A stretch of 64,000 nt of DNA from Paratinospora sagittata (Eukaryota > Streptophyta > Magnoliopsida > Ranunculales > Menispermaceae). The first letter of the stretch is position 1; every line of letters starts with the position of its first letter. Below the pieces are notes generated by a model. That model was not told the DNA's origin. It did not search any database and saw nothing but the letters and a program-made list of their open reading frames with translations. The DNA is taken from positions 27,742,501 to 27,806,500 of the forward strand of contig CM069610.1 in NCBI GenBank assembly GCA_035771175.1, written 5' to 3'. Both the position numbers and the translations under genes were made by a program. Positions 12,846 to 23,928 of the stretch are shown piece after piece.

Positions 12846-13866
12846 ACCAATCTGAACCTGGGATGTCTTACTCTGAGCACCATCAGACTATGCTCTTCCA
12901 AAAAAATTTCTCTTCCTTTCCCATCTTCCCTTCTTCCACGGAGTCTGGAACTGTCCCCCAGACTCTGCTTGTGAAGTCGGTTCACCTGGAGCTGCTCGTG
13001 TAGACATACCATCAACCCGCTCAGCCAACTCATACTGTTTGGCCCTCTGGACCACTGTGGTAAAATCAGTCATCTTCGTCACAGACAAGGCCTGTCGGAT
13101 CGCAGGCCTTAGGTTCAAAGAAAACCTCATAATCTTGTCACTCGGAGTCTGAACTAACCCAGGGGCATAAACTGTGAGCTGCCTAAATCTGAGCTCGTAC
13201 TCCCTGACTGACATGGTGCCCTGTGCGAGATTCAAAAACTCGAGTTGTTTAACTTGTCTCTCAGTCTCTGGAACGTAAGCCTGTAAGAACAACCATTTGA
13301 AGGCGTCCCAACTCTTCACTGCCTCGTGTGTATCCAACACTGAAAGCCACCAGTCCTCTGCATCACTCTTCAGTGTGTGAGCAGCACATAGGACCTGAGA
13401 CTCCTCATCAAGCTCTAAGAAGTGACTGATCTTCTCGACATTCTTCAGCCAATCTTCGGCCTTCTCCAAGTCAACCCCACCAGTGAATTCCTTAGGCTTT
13501 AGCTTCATGAACTTCTCTAGCAGTTTGATCCGCCGATCAGTGGGGTTCTCCACAACAATAGGAGCAGGTGTAGGCATAGGCTAAGGTACAGCCATTTGAG
13601 GTCCTGTTGTCCCTGCAGCTCCACTAGCCTCGGCCCCACTAGTGCCCGCGTCCTGAGGTATTGTTTGAGGTGACTGTCGAGCAATAGCCTCAATCTGCTG
13701 CACTAACGCCTGTATCTGTGAAGTCTGGGCTGCCATCAAGCGGCCCTGTGCCTTAATGATCTCCTCCATCCACCCCATCCGGTCATCATCGGATGGCCCT
13801 GTGTATGGCTGTAACAATCTCTCGCACCTCCTCATGGCAATGAGGAGTAGAAATACGAGCAACCAT
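12846..13866 (-). pseudogene. Family A gag
   Basis: This carries a retrotransposon gag domain with the W-W-x-S-V, E-F-L-N-L-A-Q-G-T-M-S-V-R-E-Y and F-x-x-L-R-P blocks usual for plant chromovirus Gag. The best start is the ATG at 13866 on the minus strand. A frameshift soon after it moves into the main frame, and two in-frame TAG codons follow (about 13578-13580 and 12888-12890). With the first ATG the leader from the primer site is about 190 nt. Confidence 0.8.
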
Positions 13867-14055
13867 CACACATTAAAGAATTTAAAACATTAACAAAGCC
13901 TCATAACTACCCATATCATATAATACACGCAGAAAATATGATAGTAAGGCTTGTAAGTTAGTTCCTTTAAGCTTTTTAATCACCTAAATCTCTCACCCAA
14001 TTCCTAGGTCAAAGTCATCTAAGTCCAATACATAGACCAAACCTAGTAAAATCAG

Positions 14056-14067
14056 GCTCTGATACCA
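14056..14067 (-). other. Primer-binding site of family A element (tRNA-iMet)
   Basis: On the minus strand TGGTATCAGAGC lies two bases after the 5' LTR end. It is complementary to the 3' end of plant initiator tRNA-Met, the primer used by most plant chromoviruses. Confidence 0.9.
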
Positions 14068-14069
14068 AC

Positions 14070-16972
14070 TGTGGCGACCCTGCACCCCGGCGACCAACCC
14101 CGCAGGGAATGGCATGAGGAATGCTAGGGCGGGACGCCCGGCGTAGGCATCTCCGACCACTCCTCAACTCCCGTGAGGTGGTTGAGACCCTACGAGCCTC
14201 ATCTCAAACAACGACATAATATCAAAAGGTACTAAACAAAACTACCAACCGTATTAATCATCCAAGACGAGATAATCCATAAAAATAAACCATAAATAAA
14301 ATCATAATCCCTACAGTCCATTAAAATTGAAATACACATAAAGTCCAAAATTGTGGGTACAAATAAAAATCGTCATACGCCCACATTGTCTATCTAACAA
14401 GTCCCAACTCACCCATACTACAATCTGGTAAGTGTTATAATTACATAATCCAAAATATAATACTTCATAATTTAAAACACAGTTCAATAAAATGCCTCTC
14501 AACTCACATTGAGGCTTTGGATTCTCTCGCAGGTAAGGCCCTCAAGATATAACTACTTCTTTGCCCTTATTCGGGACAGAAGGACCTAAAAGAGGAAAAT
14601 GAGGGTGAGCCAACGGTGCCCAGTGAATAGAGTTCAAATATGCTATCAATACTCATCAATAAATATCATGTATGGATGTCAATGTGTAGCATGATTAAAA
14701 GCTCATAACATATAGATATCAAGCATTTATAATAAGTTCGATGCAAGTAAAAGCTTATCAATTTGGATCCACATTCCACATGCATTGGGTTACTAGTGCA
14801 CGTCTATTTCACCGTACCGTTGATCCCAATCATATTTTATTTGGGGTTACTAGTTCACGTCTATTTCACCGTACCGTTGACCCCAATCATTTCCTTTCCT
14901 AAAACCCTCCTATGACAATGTTAAGTCCCCCTATTAGCCAGATAGATGGGCCTAACCAAAGTCATAAGGTTTTCTCAAATCAATGCATCATTCAAAACAT
15001 TAGAACACGTTCATGCTTTCAACATACAATATATATAAGTGATATGATGACATAAAAGATATAATCATAAATGAAGTCTACTCACAACCAAGCCTCGCGA
15101 GAGTATTTAACCACACACGACCACCAAACCGAATCAACCCAATCAAGATCCTGAAACATACATCAATATCCTACCATACATCAATTTCTATGCTCAATCA
15201 CATAGACATTACACATCAACCCTAAATCAGCCCACATATAAACAAATAGGCCTAAATCCCATCTAATCCCATCATTCAACTCAAATCACATGACTTAGGT
15301 CTCTAATGCATAGTTTTCATTCATAAACCATTCTATTAATCAAAAATACTGATTTTCAATTCCTTAGGCTTACATGCCCAAATTGGGTCACTTGATTACA
15401 AGTAGGTCTAACCCATGATATGGTCACAACCACCAAATCAGTAGCATAATCAACCCTAATTATGCTTAATTAAACATAAGTTGCATCAATTCAATGATTC
15501 TAGGCCAAAAGCATCAAAAGCCCTAAAATATGAAAATTTTCATACTTAGGCCATATTGCCGATTTACACTAGGTCACCATGTTCAGCCATGTATATCACT
15601 GATTTTGCATCATGGGTTCATCAACAATGGCAACTAGGTCAACATAGTTGACATGCAAGCTATTTGGAAAGGCCTAAGTTCATATTCTAAATTTAGGTCT
15701 AATACAAGCAACCCTACCAATTCTTCATTTAATATTCTGTTCAGATGTATCAATCTCCCAACAGAAATATTTACACACAAAATCAACCGTCAACATTGAA
15801 GTATGTGAAGAAACAAACCTTCTGTCTAAATATCAGCCAAATCCAACGGTGGACCGAAAGATATGTATCTTTGATGAACAAGTCTCTAATCAGACAATTT
15901 CTCCTTTCCTGCTGCAAATACTCAAACTCAGATGACTATATCACACAAAATACTAAACGCATAAACATCTACACCGTTTCGAATACAGAAATATCAGTTA
16001 TAAACTACATACCCAAATTTGATATCCATCCAACGGTAGATTGAGGAGATCCACAAGTTTGAGCGAAACGGCACGAGAAATCCAGACTTTCCGATCAACT
16101 TTGTTTGAGAGGTTAGATATCTCAGACGAAACCTATAATCAAGATCTTCACCGTCCGAATGTATAAATATCAGTTTTACACTGCATATCCAAATTTTATA
16201 TCCATCCAACGGTAAATTAAGGAGATCTAGAAGATTGAGCGAAACGGCGTGAGAAATCAATACTTTCCGACCAACTTCGTTTGAGATGTTAGATCTCTTA
16301 GAAGAAACCTCTGGTCACGATCTCCACCGACCAGAATGAATAACCATAAGCTAAGAACTTGCTGACAAATTTTGAGCTCAATCTGACCATATATCCCAAA
16401 GATCCAGCTCTTTGATGAAAACGTCGCAGAGATCTTCCTTCTGCAACTCCCTCTTTCTTTCTCTTCTTCTTTCTTTTCTCTTCTTTCACCTCTTTCTAGC
16501 ACTTCCTTGATTCCCTCCTTGATTTTCTCCTTGATTCCCTCCACTCATTCTAGCACTTCCTTGAAGAAGAGAAGTGGGCATGGGATACTTGTCCACTTTC
16601 ATGCACCAACCTTCACATGTACCAACCACATGTACTTTAACCAATCTCATGCTTCCATGTATTTTAAATGTCCAATCCATTTAATACACCAAATTTTCAT
16701 TCTCATTTATCCTTTTATTCAATCAATCCTAACCCATATCAATTTATGGTTTAATGGGCCCATGCATAAATAATAACATATGCATTATACTTTAATTTAA
16801 CATGACTCATATACAATTTATGATACACATATTTATATACATTATCAAGCATCAACTATACAAACATTGAACAACCATCAAACAAACACCAAACATATCA
16901 AGGCAACGCATAAAGTTTGGGCAAAGTGCAATTGGGTTATGGGCTAGATGAAATAGTTTTTGGGGCGTCACA
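14070..16972 (-). mobile_element. 5' LTR of family A element
   Basis: This uninterrupted 2,903-bp LTR is flanked outside by TSD GTTTT (16973-16977). It is co-linear with the left LTR and with the solo LTR at 32592-35554. It carries the tandem duplication near 14785-14890. Open frames in it (for example around 15745 and 16257-16770) are repeated in the other LTR with shifts and are not genes. Confidence 0.9.
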
Positions 16973-16977
16973 GTTTT

Positions 16978-17370
16978 ACCCTAGCCTTTCCATTTTGATA
17001 TGTTGTAGTTTGTGTATTAGTATGACTATTCTCGAGGGCCTGTGCAAATTTTAGCACTTTGTTGGTTCAGGTCTAGTTTGTCACAGGTTGACTTCACCCA
17101 TGAAATGAGAAGATTTGTTTGATGCAGAACCCTACATTTTCACAAGTCATGTCATCATTTGATTTCTAGATGGTCAAACTTGGCGTACCTCCCCAGTGTC
17201 CTTCCATGCCCATGCAAGTGTTTGTGAGGGTAAGGATGAGAAGTAGTTGGATTGTACATCATCCTTGGTCCTAATTTTACAAAGTTCCTGCAATATTGGG
17301 GAATGAACTTCCTTTTGGCCTTTAGGTTTTTGTCACATAGCAGGTGAGACGAATGATTTATTTGTTATCT
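16978..17370. other. Intergenic spacer
   Basis: This is non-repetitive sequence without a convincing open frame. It may be the original host DNA next to the family A insertion. I see no RNA gene or regulatory motif in it. Confidence 0.4.
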
Positions 17371-17611
17371 TTGTTGGTCCAGTATTTTAGTTTAAAAAGG
17401 GAGGTAAATTGGACTTGGTAGATTTTTGCGTTATCTTTCGACTAAAATAATTAAACAGATAGAGCAGTAGGTAACAATCAAAATAATCAAGTGTAGGAAA
17501 AATAAATGGACACAGCGATTTAGAGTGGTTCGGTTCCCCTTAAACCTACGTCCACTACCTGATCACCACAATCAGGATTTCCAATACACTATTGGCTAGT
17601 CAACTTACGGG

Positions 17612-17770
17612 CGTGACTAGAAGCCGTATACATTAACCGACACAAGGGCTTGGTTATAAGACGTACACATTAACCAACACAAAGGCTTGGTTATAAGCCA
17701 TACATACTAACCAACACAAGGGCTTGGTTAGAATGCCGCATTGTAACCAACTTACGGGTGTGGTTACGAG
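17612..17770. repeat. 37-bp tandem repeat (about 4 units)
   Basis: Units carry CATTAACCGACACAAGGGCTTGGTT with the CTTGGTT end recurring at 17649, 17686 and 17723, an exact 37-bp period. A more diverged unit follows. The array lies inside the copia-like LTR relic. Confidence 0.7.
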
Positions 17771-19237
17771 TCATACAAAGATATGATATAGTCCCAGTTG
17801 ACTAACAAGTCAACTATACATCAAGATTACAAATGATATAGAAAGATGTTCTAAAACATTCTCAACAATATTAAGCATACAATCTTGAATGAATAATCAC
17901 TACTATTCCAACCACAATAGTTTAAATGATGTGAAGTGTTGAAATAGATGATTTCAAATACATGCAATTGATTCAAGTATTAATTATATGAAATCAAGAA
18001 GCGAATAAGCACATGTATTCAAATATTGATTCTAACAATGATATAAATAAAACATAAGAATCAACATGCAAGAATGATCAAGACTCGTTGATTTTAACTA
18101 TAGAAATGGTTGAGATCAAGAATCAAAATACTCAAGTAATGATCAATGAAATCGATTCAAAATAATGTAAGTTTAACACATGAATCGATATTACATGATA
18201 TGTATGAAACCACTAAACAAGATAATGTAATATGAAGATCAAATATGGTTTCACAAGTAGTATTCAAATCAAAACGGTTTTCTAGATATCAAATCAATCA
18301 CAAGAATCTTAATGGAAAGATTTTGCCCAACTTGGGTAAGGATGAAACTCAGAGATTCTTTAAATGTGATGATGGTTGAGAGATTCCTCGTTCAATGATG
18401 ATCAAGAATCAACAAGATGTGAAGAACTCACTCAAAACATCTTGATTAATTGCTCAAGAGAAACACACAAGTTTCTCAAAGAGTTTAAAGGATTAGGCGA
18501 ACTATACCGAAGTATGAATCAAAGATATAAATGTAGGTGAACTTTTTCTTTGAAAGATGAGAGTATGAAAAACAACACAAGTTTTATAATTTTGCAAAAG
18601 TTGTTCTCCAAATGAGCAAGTGTGGTATTTATAAAAAAATACCAGACTGAGGCACAGGAGCACGTTCCTCAATGAAGGAGGGGCTTCTGCTTTGAAATCT
18701 GAAACTTTTCAAATTTTCCTCCAATCAAGGATTGAGGTTCCTTATATGAGGAGCATGTTCCTTAATGTGTCCGTTGGGCATAGGAGTGGGGTTCTTCATC
18801 AAGAACCATTGACTCTATAAAATTTCATATTTTACCCTTGACTACAGGAACATATTCCTATTAAGATGAGTGCATTCCTTTTTCCCTAATCAAAAAATTT
18901 TGAGTCTCGAGAAAAACCATAACGCATTCCTTAAACTCTGATCAGAAAAATCTTAGTCTCGAAAAAATGCACAGGAGTGCGTTCCTTGAAAGATGAGCGT
19001 GTTCCTTTACGTTGAAGTGATAGAAACTCGGTTTTTCGATCAAAAAGAGTTTAAGACATTGTCAAACATATAAACTAACTTTCAAAACATTTTTGACAAG
19101 ATTGAAACACAATTACAAAGATAAACACGTGTAAAATAATCGATTAAAACAGATGATCAAAACATTCGATACGATACACGTAAAAATAAAACCATGCAAA
19201 GTTGGTAATACGAGTGCATGATAAACAATGATATTTA

Positions 19238-19262
19238 TGTGTGTGTGTGTGCATGTGTGTGC
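19238..19262. repeat. (TG)n microsatellite
   Basis: A run of TG dinucleotides is followed by a GCATGTGTGTGCATG string that recurs shortly downstream. It is a simple-sequence repeat. Confidence 0.8.
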
Positions 19263-19710
19263 ATGATAAACAATTTTAACTATATGATTGCATAATAATT
19301 ATGATTGTGTGTGTGCATGCATGATCAATATAATAATAGTGTATATGCATGAGTACGATAACCTATATGAATGATTTTCAAAAGATGCAATTCATATTGT
19401 GGTTGGAACGAGTAAGCATTATTCCACAGCACTAAGATTTTAAACTAAGGATTACAAACATGAAGCTCTTGAATCTTCGTGCATTGTTGTTCCATCAGCA
19501 TGCTTTGACAGTATAGTTGAATTCATCTAATATAGCTAGTTAGCACTGAAACAATTACGTCAAAGAGATTATTGATCACAAGTATATTGTTCGTAATCAT
19601 CAAAACAAAATCGGGTGAGAGTTGTTCCATCAACAGTCTTCCTGGTTGCAAAGCTAATAGTTAGAATTCCTTAAAGTCTTTTTGTTCTCTTCAAATTATG
19701 GTGATCTTAT

Positions 19711-20337
19711 TGTTATACCCAAAAATGGACAAGGAAGAAAAAGAAAACCAAGGAAAAATCGATTAAGGACCCCTGTTCGCAGCCTAAGGAAAAGTCCATC
19801 ATGCCACGACTGAGGCACACGCCCTCGACCATGGTAGAGGGCCTTTTCCTTGGCTTTTGCCGAAGACAACCTTCGACTTCAGTTAAAAACACCTCCTAAG
19901 CCTAGACAAGGCTACTCCCCATCTCAACCAGTGAATTCTTCTCAACATGTTGATCACAACTCGGACACTGCATAGAACGAATCTTAAGACAAAGAATTAC
20001 GAGCCAACTCTCGATAAGGAAAGACACAAATCACTCCCACTGATAGAGCGCAACATTAAATGCACAGGACACCCCCCTCTCCCTATAAAAAAAGGTTTCA
20101 TTCTTTAGAGACAAGTACGCTCTAAGCCTTCACTTCTCTACATACTGCTACTTTTCTCCTACATTATCTTACTTGGGCATCGGAGTGGTTTCGGTGACAT
20201 CCACCCGGTGTCACCGTCCTTGTAGGTCCGTAGAGAGACGATCTTGCTGGAGAGTTTCGGATGAGGAGCAGACGGTCTTTACTTTTAGTCAACCAGCATC
20301 AATCTGCGGTCAGACGAGGAGATTTTTGGCTGAAACA
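19711..20337 (+). mobile_element. 5' LTR of Tat-like element
   Basis: This is a 627-bp LTR from TGTTATACCC to GGCTGAAACA. It matches the right LTR at 26011-26734 along its length, with many substitutions. It has fewer copies of a CCATGG-centred repeat (19811-19870) than the right LTR. Confidence 0.75.
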
Positions 20338-20338
20338 C

Positions 20339-20356
20339 TTGGCATCGTCTGTGGGG
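20339..20356 (+). other. Putative primer-binding site of Tat-like element
   Basis: TTGGCATCGTCTGTGGGG lies one base after the LTR end. It differs by one base from the TTGGCGTCGTCTGTGGGG-like start seen in Tat-lineage elements. The cognate tRNA is not clear from this sequence. Confidence 0.55.
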
Positions 20357-20387
20357 AATGGCATTTTAATTCTGTTGCTCGAACATC

Positions 20388-20824
20388 ATGAGTGAAAACA
20401 ACATTTAGCCCCATCAGGAGGAAGTTGTGAACCAAGAGACAGTTCATCAACTTCATCGTGGGAAACCTTGCCTTCATCCCCCCAGGTCTCCTCAAGGTAT
20501 CGAATCACTCAGCTCCAACTAGGGAGTATGGAGCGAATAATGGGAAAAATGACTAAAAATGTCAACCGAATGGTAAGGATCCTGGAGCGGATTGAGCAAG
20601 CCTATCGTGTTGCGCCTACAAGAAGCGGATCCTCAACGTTTGGAAACGAATGCCGAGATGAAAACGTTGAGGAGGCCGCCAGGAAGCCGGCAACACAAGA
20701 CCAACAAAGTCGTCCAAGCCCCATGATGGTGGAAAACCAGTTCGCCTCCCACATCCAAGAGTCAAGCATCAGGGAGTTTCCTCCCCACGATATCGAAGGC
20801 TGGTTGCGGTACATGCAGGAGTAG
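20388..20824 (+). pseudogene. Remnant of Tat-like gag N-terminus
   Basis: An ATG at 20388 is followed quickly by a stop. A longer frame to 20824 contains a coiled-coil-like stretch (repeated Met/Ile/Leu around K-M-T-K-N-V-N-R-M-V-R-I-L-E-R-I-E-Q) and ends in a D-I-E-G-W-L-R-Y-M-Q-E-like segment. Position directly after the primer site and general composition fit the start of Tat-type Gag. The core domain and everything beyond it are missing. Confidence 0.5.
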
Positions 20825-20960
20825 ATCTCGACTTTGGTTGACGTACAGAAATGTATGTTGAATGCAGGGGCTGCAAACACCACCCCTCAACTAAACTCCA
20901 TGGCTATGAGGACAGGGGACCAGCCCCAGACTATCCAAACCGCTGAAAGATCAAAAACTT

Positions 20961-21182
20961 GGTCATAGGTCCAACATGAGCTATACGCGTATCTAATAGT
21001 GAAAGTCGTAGGCCCACCGTGAGCTATATGCGTATCAAATAGCAAGGAAAGGTCATAGGCCCAAGGTGAGTTATACACATATCAAATAGCAAAAGTCGTA
21101 AGCCCAATGCTAGCTATACATGTATCAAATAACAAAGGCCACAGGTTCAGCGTAAGTAGCACATGCACCAAGTAACAAAGAT
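20961..21182. repeat. Tandem repeat of 43-47 bp, five units
   Basis: Units start GGTCATAGG or AGTCGTAGG at 20961, 21004, 21051, 21094 and 21138. They share a GAGCTATAC-GTATCAAATAGCAA body. Alternate units resemble each other more, hinting at a 90-bp higher-order unit. Such arrays are common in the non-coding region of Tat/Ogre elements. Confidence 0.75.
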
Positions 21183-21528
21183 AATAGGCGGCTTGAGTGA
21201 ACGAAATTTCTAAGGCCCGTGAATTATGTAAGCATAAGTTGTAGAGGTTGTTCCCTTTTGCGAGTGAGGTCATAATGAAGCAAATATGTGAAGGTAAGAA
21301 TATAGAAATACGCAGTCAAACATGCCCACATGCACATAGAAGCTATCTCAAACAGACAAACAATAAGTTTAGATTAATAATCCAGGTGTGTCAACAGTAA
21401 AAACATCATCAAAAGTTATCAACAAAGTTAGGGCCGAAAACGCTCGACCAATTAATCTAAACCAACAAACAATCCAAATAAAACAATAACCAAAACAGAG
21501 AAAATAAAAGCCTACGTCGTTAAGGCCC

Positions 21529-23487
21529 TTAGGCATTGCCCTTAGCCCGAGGATAATCCTCGTCTAAAAAGTCGAGACTCCAGTTTGGATGGCGATACTC
21601 TATCTCCAACTGCAAGTTCTTCATATCCTCGCTGTACCCCTGGTCGTTCTCTTCCTTGCCCACTCTCGCTACCTTAACCTCATGTCTAGCGTGCATGTCG
21701 TCCGTCATACGGTGAGCTCCGCTCTGTCGCGCTCAATCTTTTGACGGGCTATGGCAGCATCCATCTTGCCCTCAGCAATCCTGGAAGTGTGCTCCTTGAC
21801 CAACCATCGCTGCTCAGACATGCGCTAATTTACAACCGTCTTGCACCTATTTCAGCTTTGTGTTCGACTTCTCACGAGCAATGCTCATTACATAGGTTTC
21901 CTACAAGACAACAACACATGTTAAGATCCCAAAGAAGTATAATCACAAAAATGAAAGAAAAATGAGAAGGGGCACTAAGGAAAATCACCTGAGTGAGCTA
22001 AGCAATCACATTCTCCCACAGGGGCTCCAACTTAGCTTCCTAGATCTCTTGGGCCTTCGCGCTCTTAATACTCACCTTTGAATTTCGATTCACCTATTCG
22101 ACATACCCCTCGACCTCTTTCATGGGAACAAGAATCGCAGACCCAAAGCAGGGAGTTTTTTTTTTTTTTGGCAAAGAACGCAACAAAACCTTCTTCTTCC
22201 CTTTCCCAGATGACAAAGTCGAGCTGGTCGTGAGATTAGAAACGGGAGGAGTGGATCTGACTTTGCTAAATTGAGCGGAAGGAGGAACCATAAGCCTTCA
22301 AAACCAACTATTGTCGAGCAAGCAACAGTTCAGCTTCATCCGTCACAACTGGCGGTGGAGCCATCCTCAACTTGGACTGAGGGCAATTAGGAATGCCCGA
22401 AAGGTTCAAAAAACCAGACATTGGAATTACTGAGACAAAGACAAACAATTAGCAAAGCAAATAGGAAACGCTAAATGCAATACAATATAACAACAATCAA
22501 TCGACTCACCATAGGGAGGGCTACAATCAGCGATCACCGACAAGGCCGCGAGGCAACTCGAATAAGTCAACGCGACGAAGGCACACTTAGAAGGCCGCAA
22601 GCTACGCAAATAATCAATCCTCTCTTCCAATTCTACGAAAATATGAGGGCGGCACGTGCTACCTGCATGCAACAAGAGTGAACCAATATGAATAGAAAAA
22701 CTGAGCATAATTAGAGATATCCAAACACCCTCCCCTTTGCCTTACCCAACAAACGATATATCCAAAGAATCCTGGGCTTCAGACTTTCATCCACCAAAGC
22801 CCCGCTAATGATAGACCAGTCGCACCTCCAAGAATGACCATACTGAAAATTCCCCTCAATCAACTTCTTATGATGATGCGGCATAGCCCCGTACCAGCCT
22901 CAAGAACTACCATGTTGAACCAACTTATAACAATAAAGGAACTCCCTAAGGCTGAAATCTTCAAGACCGTGCTTCATCCACAAAGACAGACAACTAACTA
23001 ACAACCCTCATACCTAAGGACACAACTGGGTAGGAGCAACTTCTAACTTAGCCAAAAATTCTCCTGAAATAGGATGAAGCGGAAGCCTGAACCCATGGAC
23101 AAACATATCTTTGTTAACGACAATCTCCCCGCGATGGCACGAAGACCAAACCCTTTCATTCTCCTCAGGAGCCCAGAGACGAACGGTCAAAGGAACCCCA
23201 AATTCAGAAAACAACTCATGGATCCCCTTTGTGATCATGACAGACGCGTACCCTCACACGGAGAAGGCTGGCTTAGAAACTGCCTCACCTCGCACCTCAT
23301 GGTTCACACCATCATCTCCCGAATCCCCTCCAAGATGAAAGGAATCAGAAGTGCACAACACATCCTTACTAAGAGGAGTGTCGCTGGAATGACAACTAAA
23401 TGAAGAAGATTTTGTTGCACTACTAAGGTCTTGGTTGTCCAACGTGTAAGGCCACGAAAAACCAAGGTTATCACACGAGGCACTCAT
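21529..23487 (-). pseudogene. Antisense ORF of Tat-like element (gypsy-type transposon protein)
   Basis: On the strand opposite to gag, a broken frame starts at an ATG at 23487. It contains a block with G-I-H-E-L-F-S-E-F-G-V and G-F-R-L-P-L-H-P-x-x-x-E-F-L-A-K-L-x-V-A-P-T-Q-L, characteristic of the 'putative gypsy type transposon' domain found in antisense ORFs of Retand/Grande-like elements. Further exon-like blocks follow at about 22280-22430 and a coiled-coil-like C-terminus at 21529-21708. These are separated by stop-rich, intron-like stretches. Several stops lie inside the exons (about 23014 and 23254), so it is decayed. Its function is unknown even in intact relatives. Confidence 0.6.
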
Positions 23488-23928
23488 GATTCCCACCTAA
23501 GCCAACAAGGAAGGTAAGTCACGAAGCGTGCGCCTAGACACGCGTAACCACCCAACACTAAGTACAAAAGACAACACAAAACAACGCAAACAATAAACAA
23601 TAAGCGAGAAGCCATCTTTGCACACCTAGATGAAAAGGAACCCGCTTGAACTCAAAACTAAGAGAAAAGAAAAAACCAAAGAAAAAGAAAAAACTAACCT
23701 CTACGCCACACCCAAGACAAGCAAGATGATGCGCGAACTCAAAACAATGAATGAAAAACAAGTTCACACCCCTATATATAAGCACAGGTAGGATTCACAT
23801 AATTAAACAACTCCCGCAACACCAAATCAAACAACTCAAATGGCGAGCGAACCAACACACAAGATCTCGACCCACTCACCAGTTGTTAACCTTTATGGTT
23901 CATCCTTAGCACATCCCTAAAGTATACT

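Larger units (their letters stand above)
3332..16972 (-). mobile_element. Full-length Ty3/gypsy chromovirus, family A (Tekay-like)
   Basis: The element is bounded by a perfect 5-bp TSD, GTTTT at 3327-3331 and 16973-16977. It has long LTRs that start TGTGACGCCCC and end GGGGTCGCCACA on the minus strand, a tRNA-iMet primer site, a gag-pol reading frame and a C-terminal chromodomain. Transcription runs right to left, so the 5' LTR is the right-hand copy. Without the nested solo LTR the element is about 10.8 kb. The LTRs are near-identical over long stretches, so it is not very old, but gag-pol carries several stops and frameshifts. Assignment to the Tekay/Del group rests on the RT, RNase H and chromodomain style. 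Confidence 0.9.
17371..19650 (-). mobile_element. Degenerate copia-like LTR relic
   Basis: Read on the minus strand, the segment opens near 19630 with GATTTTGTTTTGATGATTACG and a CAGTGCTAAC string. It has a TATA-like TTTATAAATA near 18632-18645 and closes near 17530 with GTAGTGGACGTAGG and ACCGAACCACT. The segment at 23929-25998 shows the same order on the plus strand. This start and end style is common in plant Ty1/copia LTRs. No internal domain and no clear TSD were found, so the limits are approximate. Confidence 0.45.
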
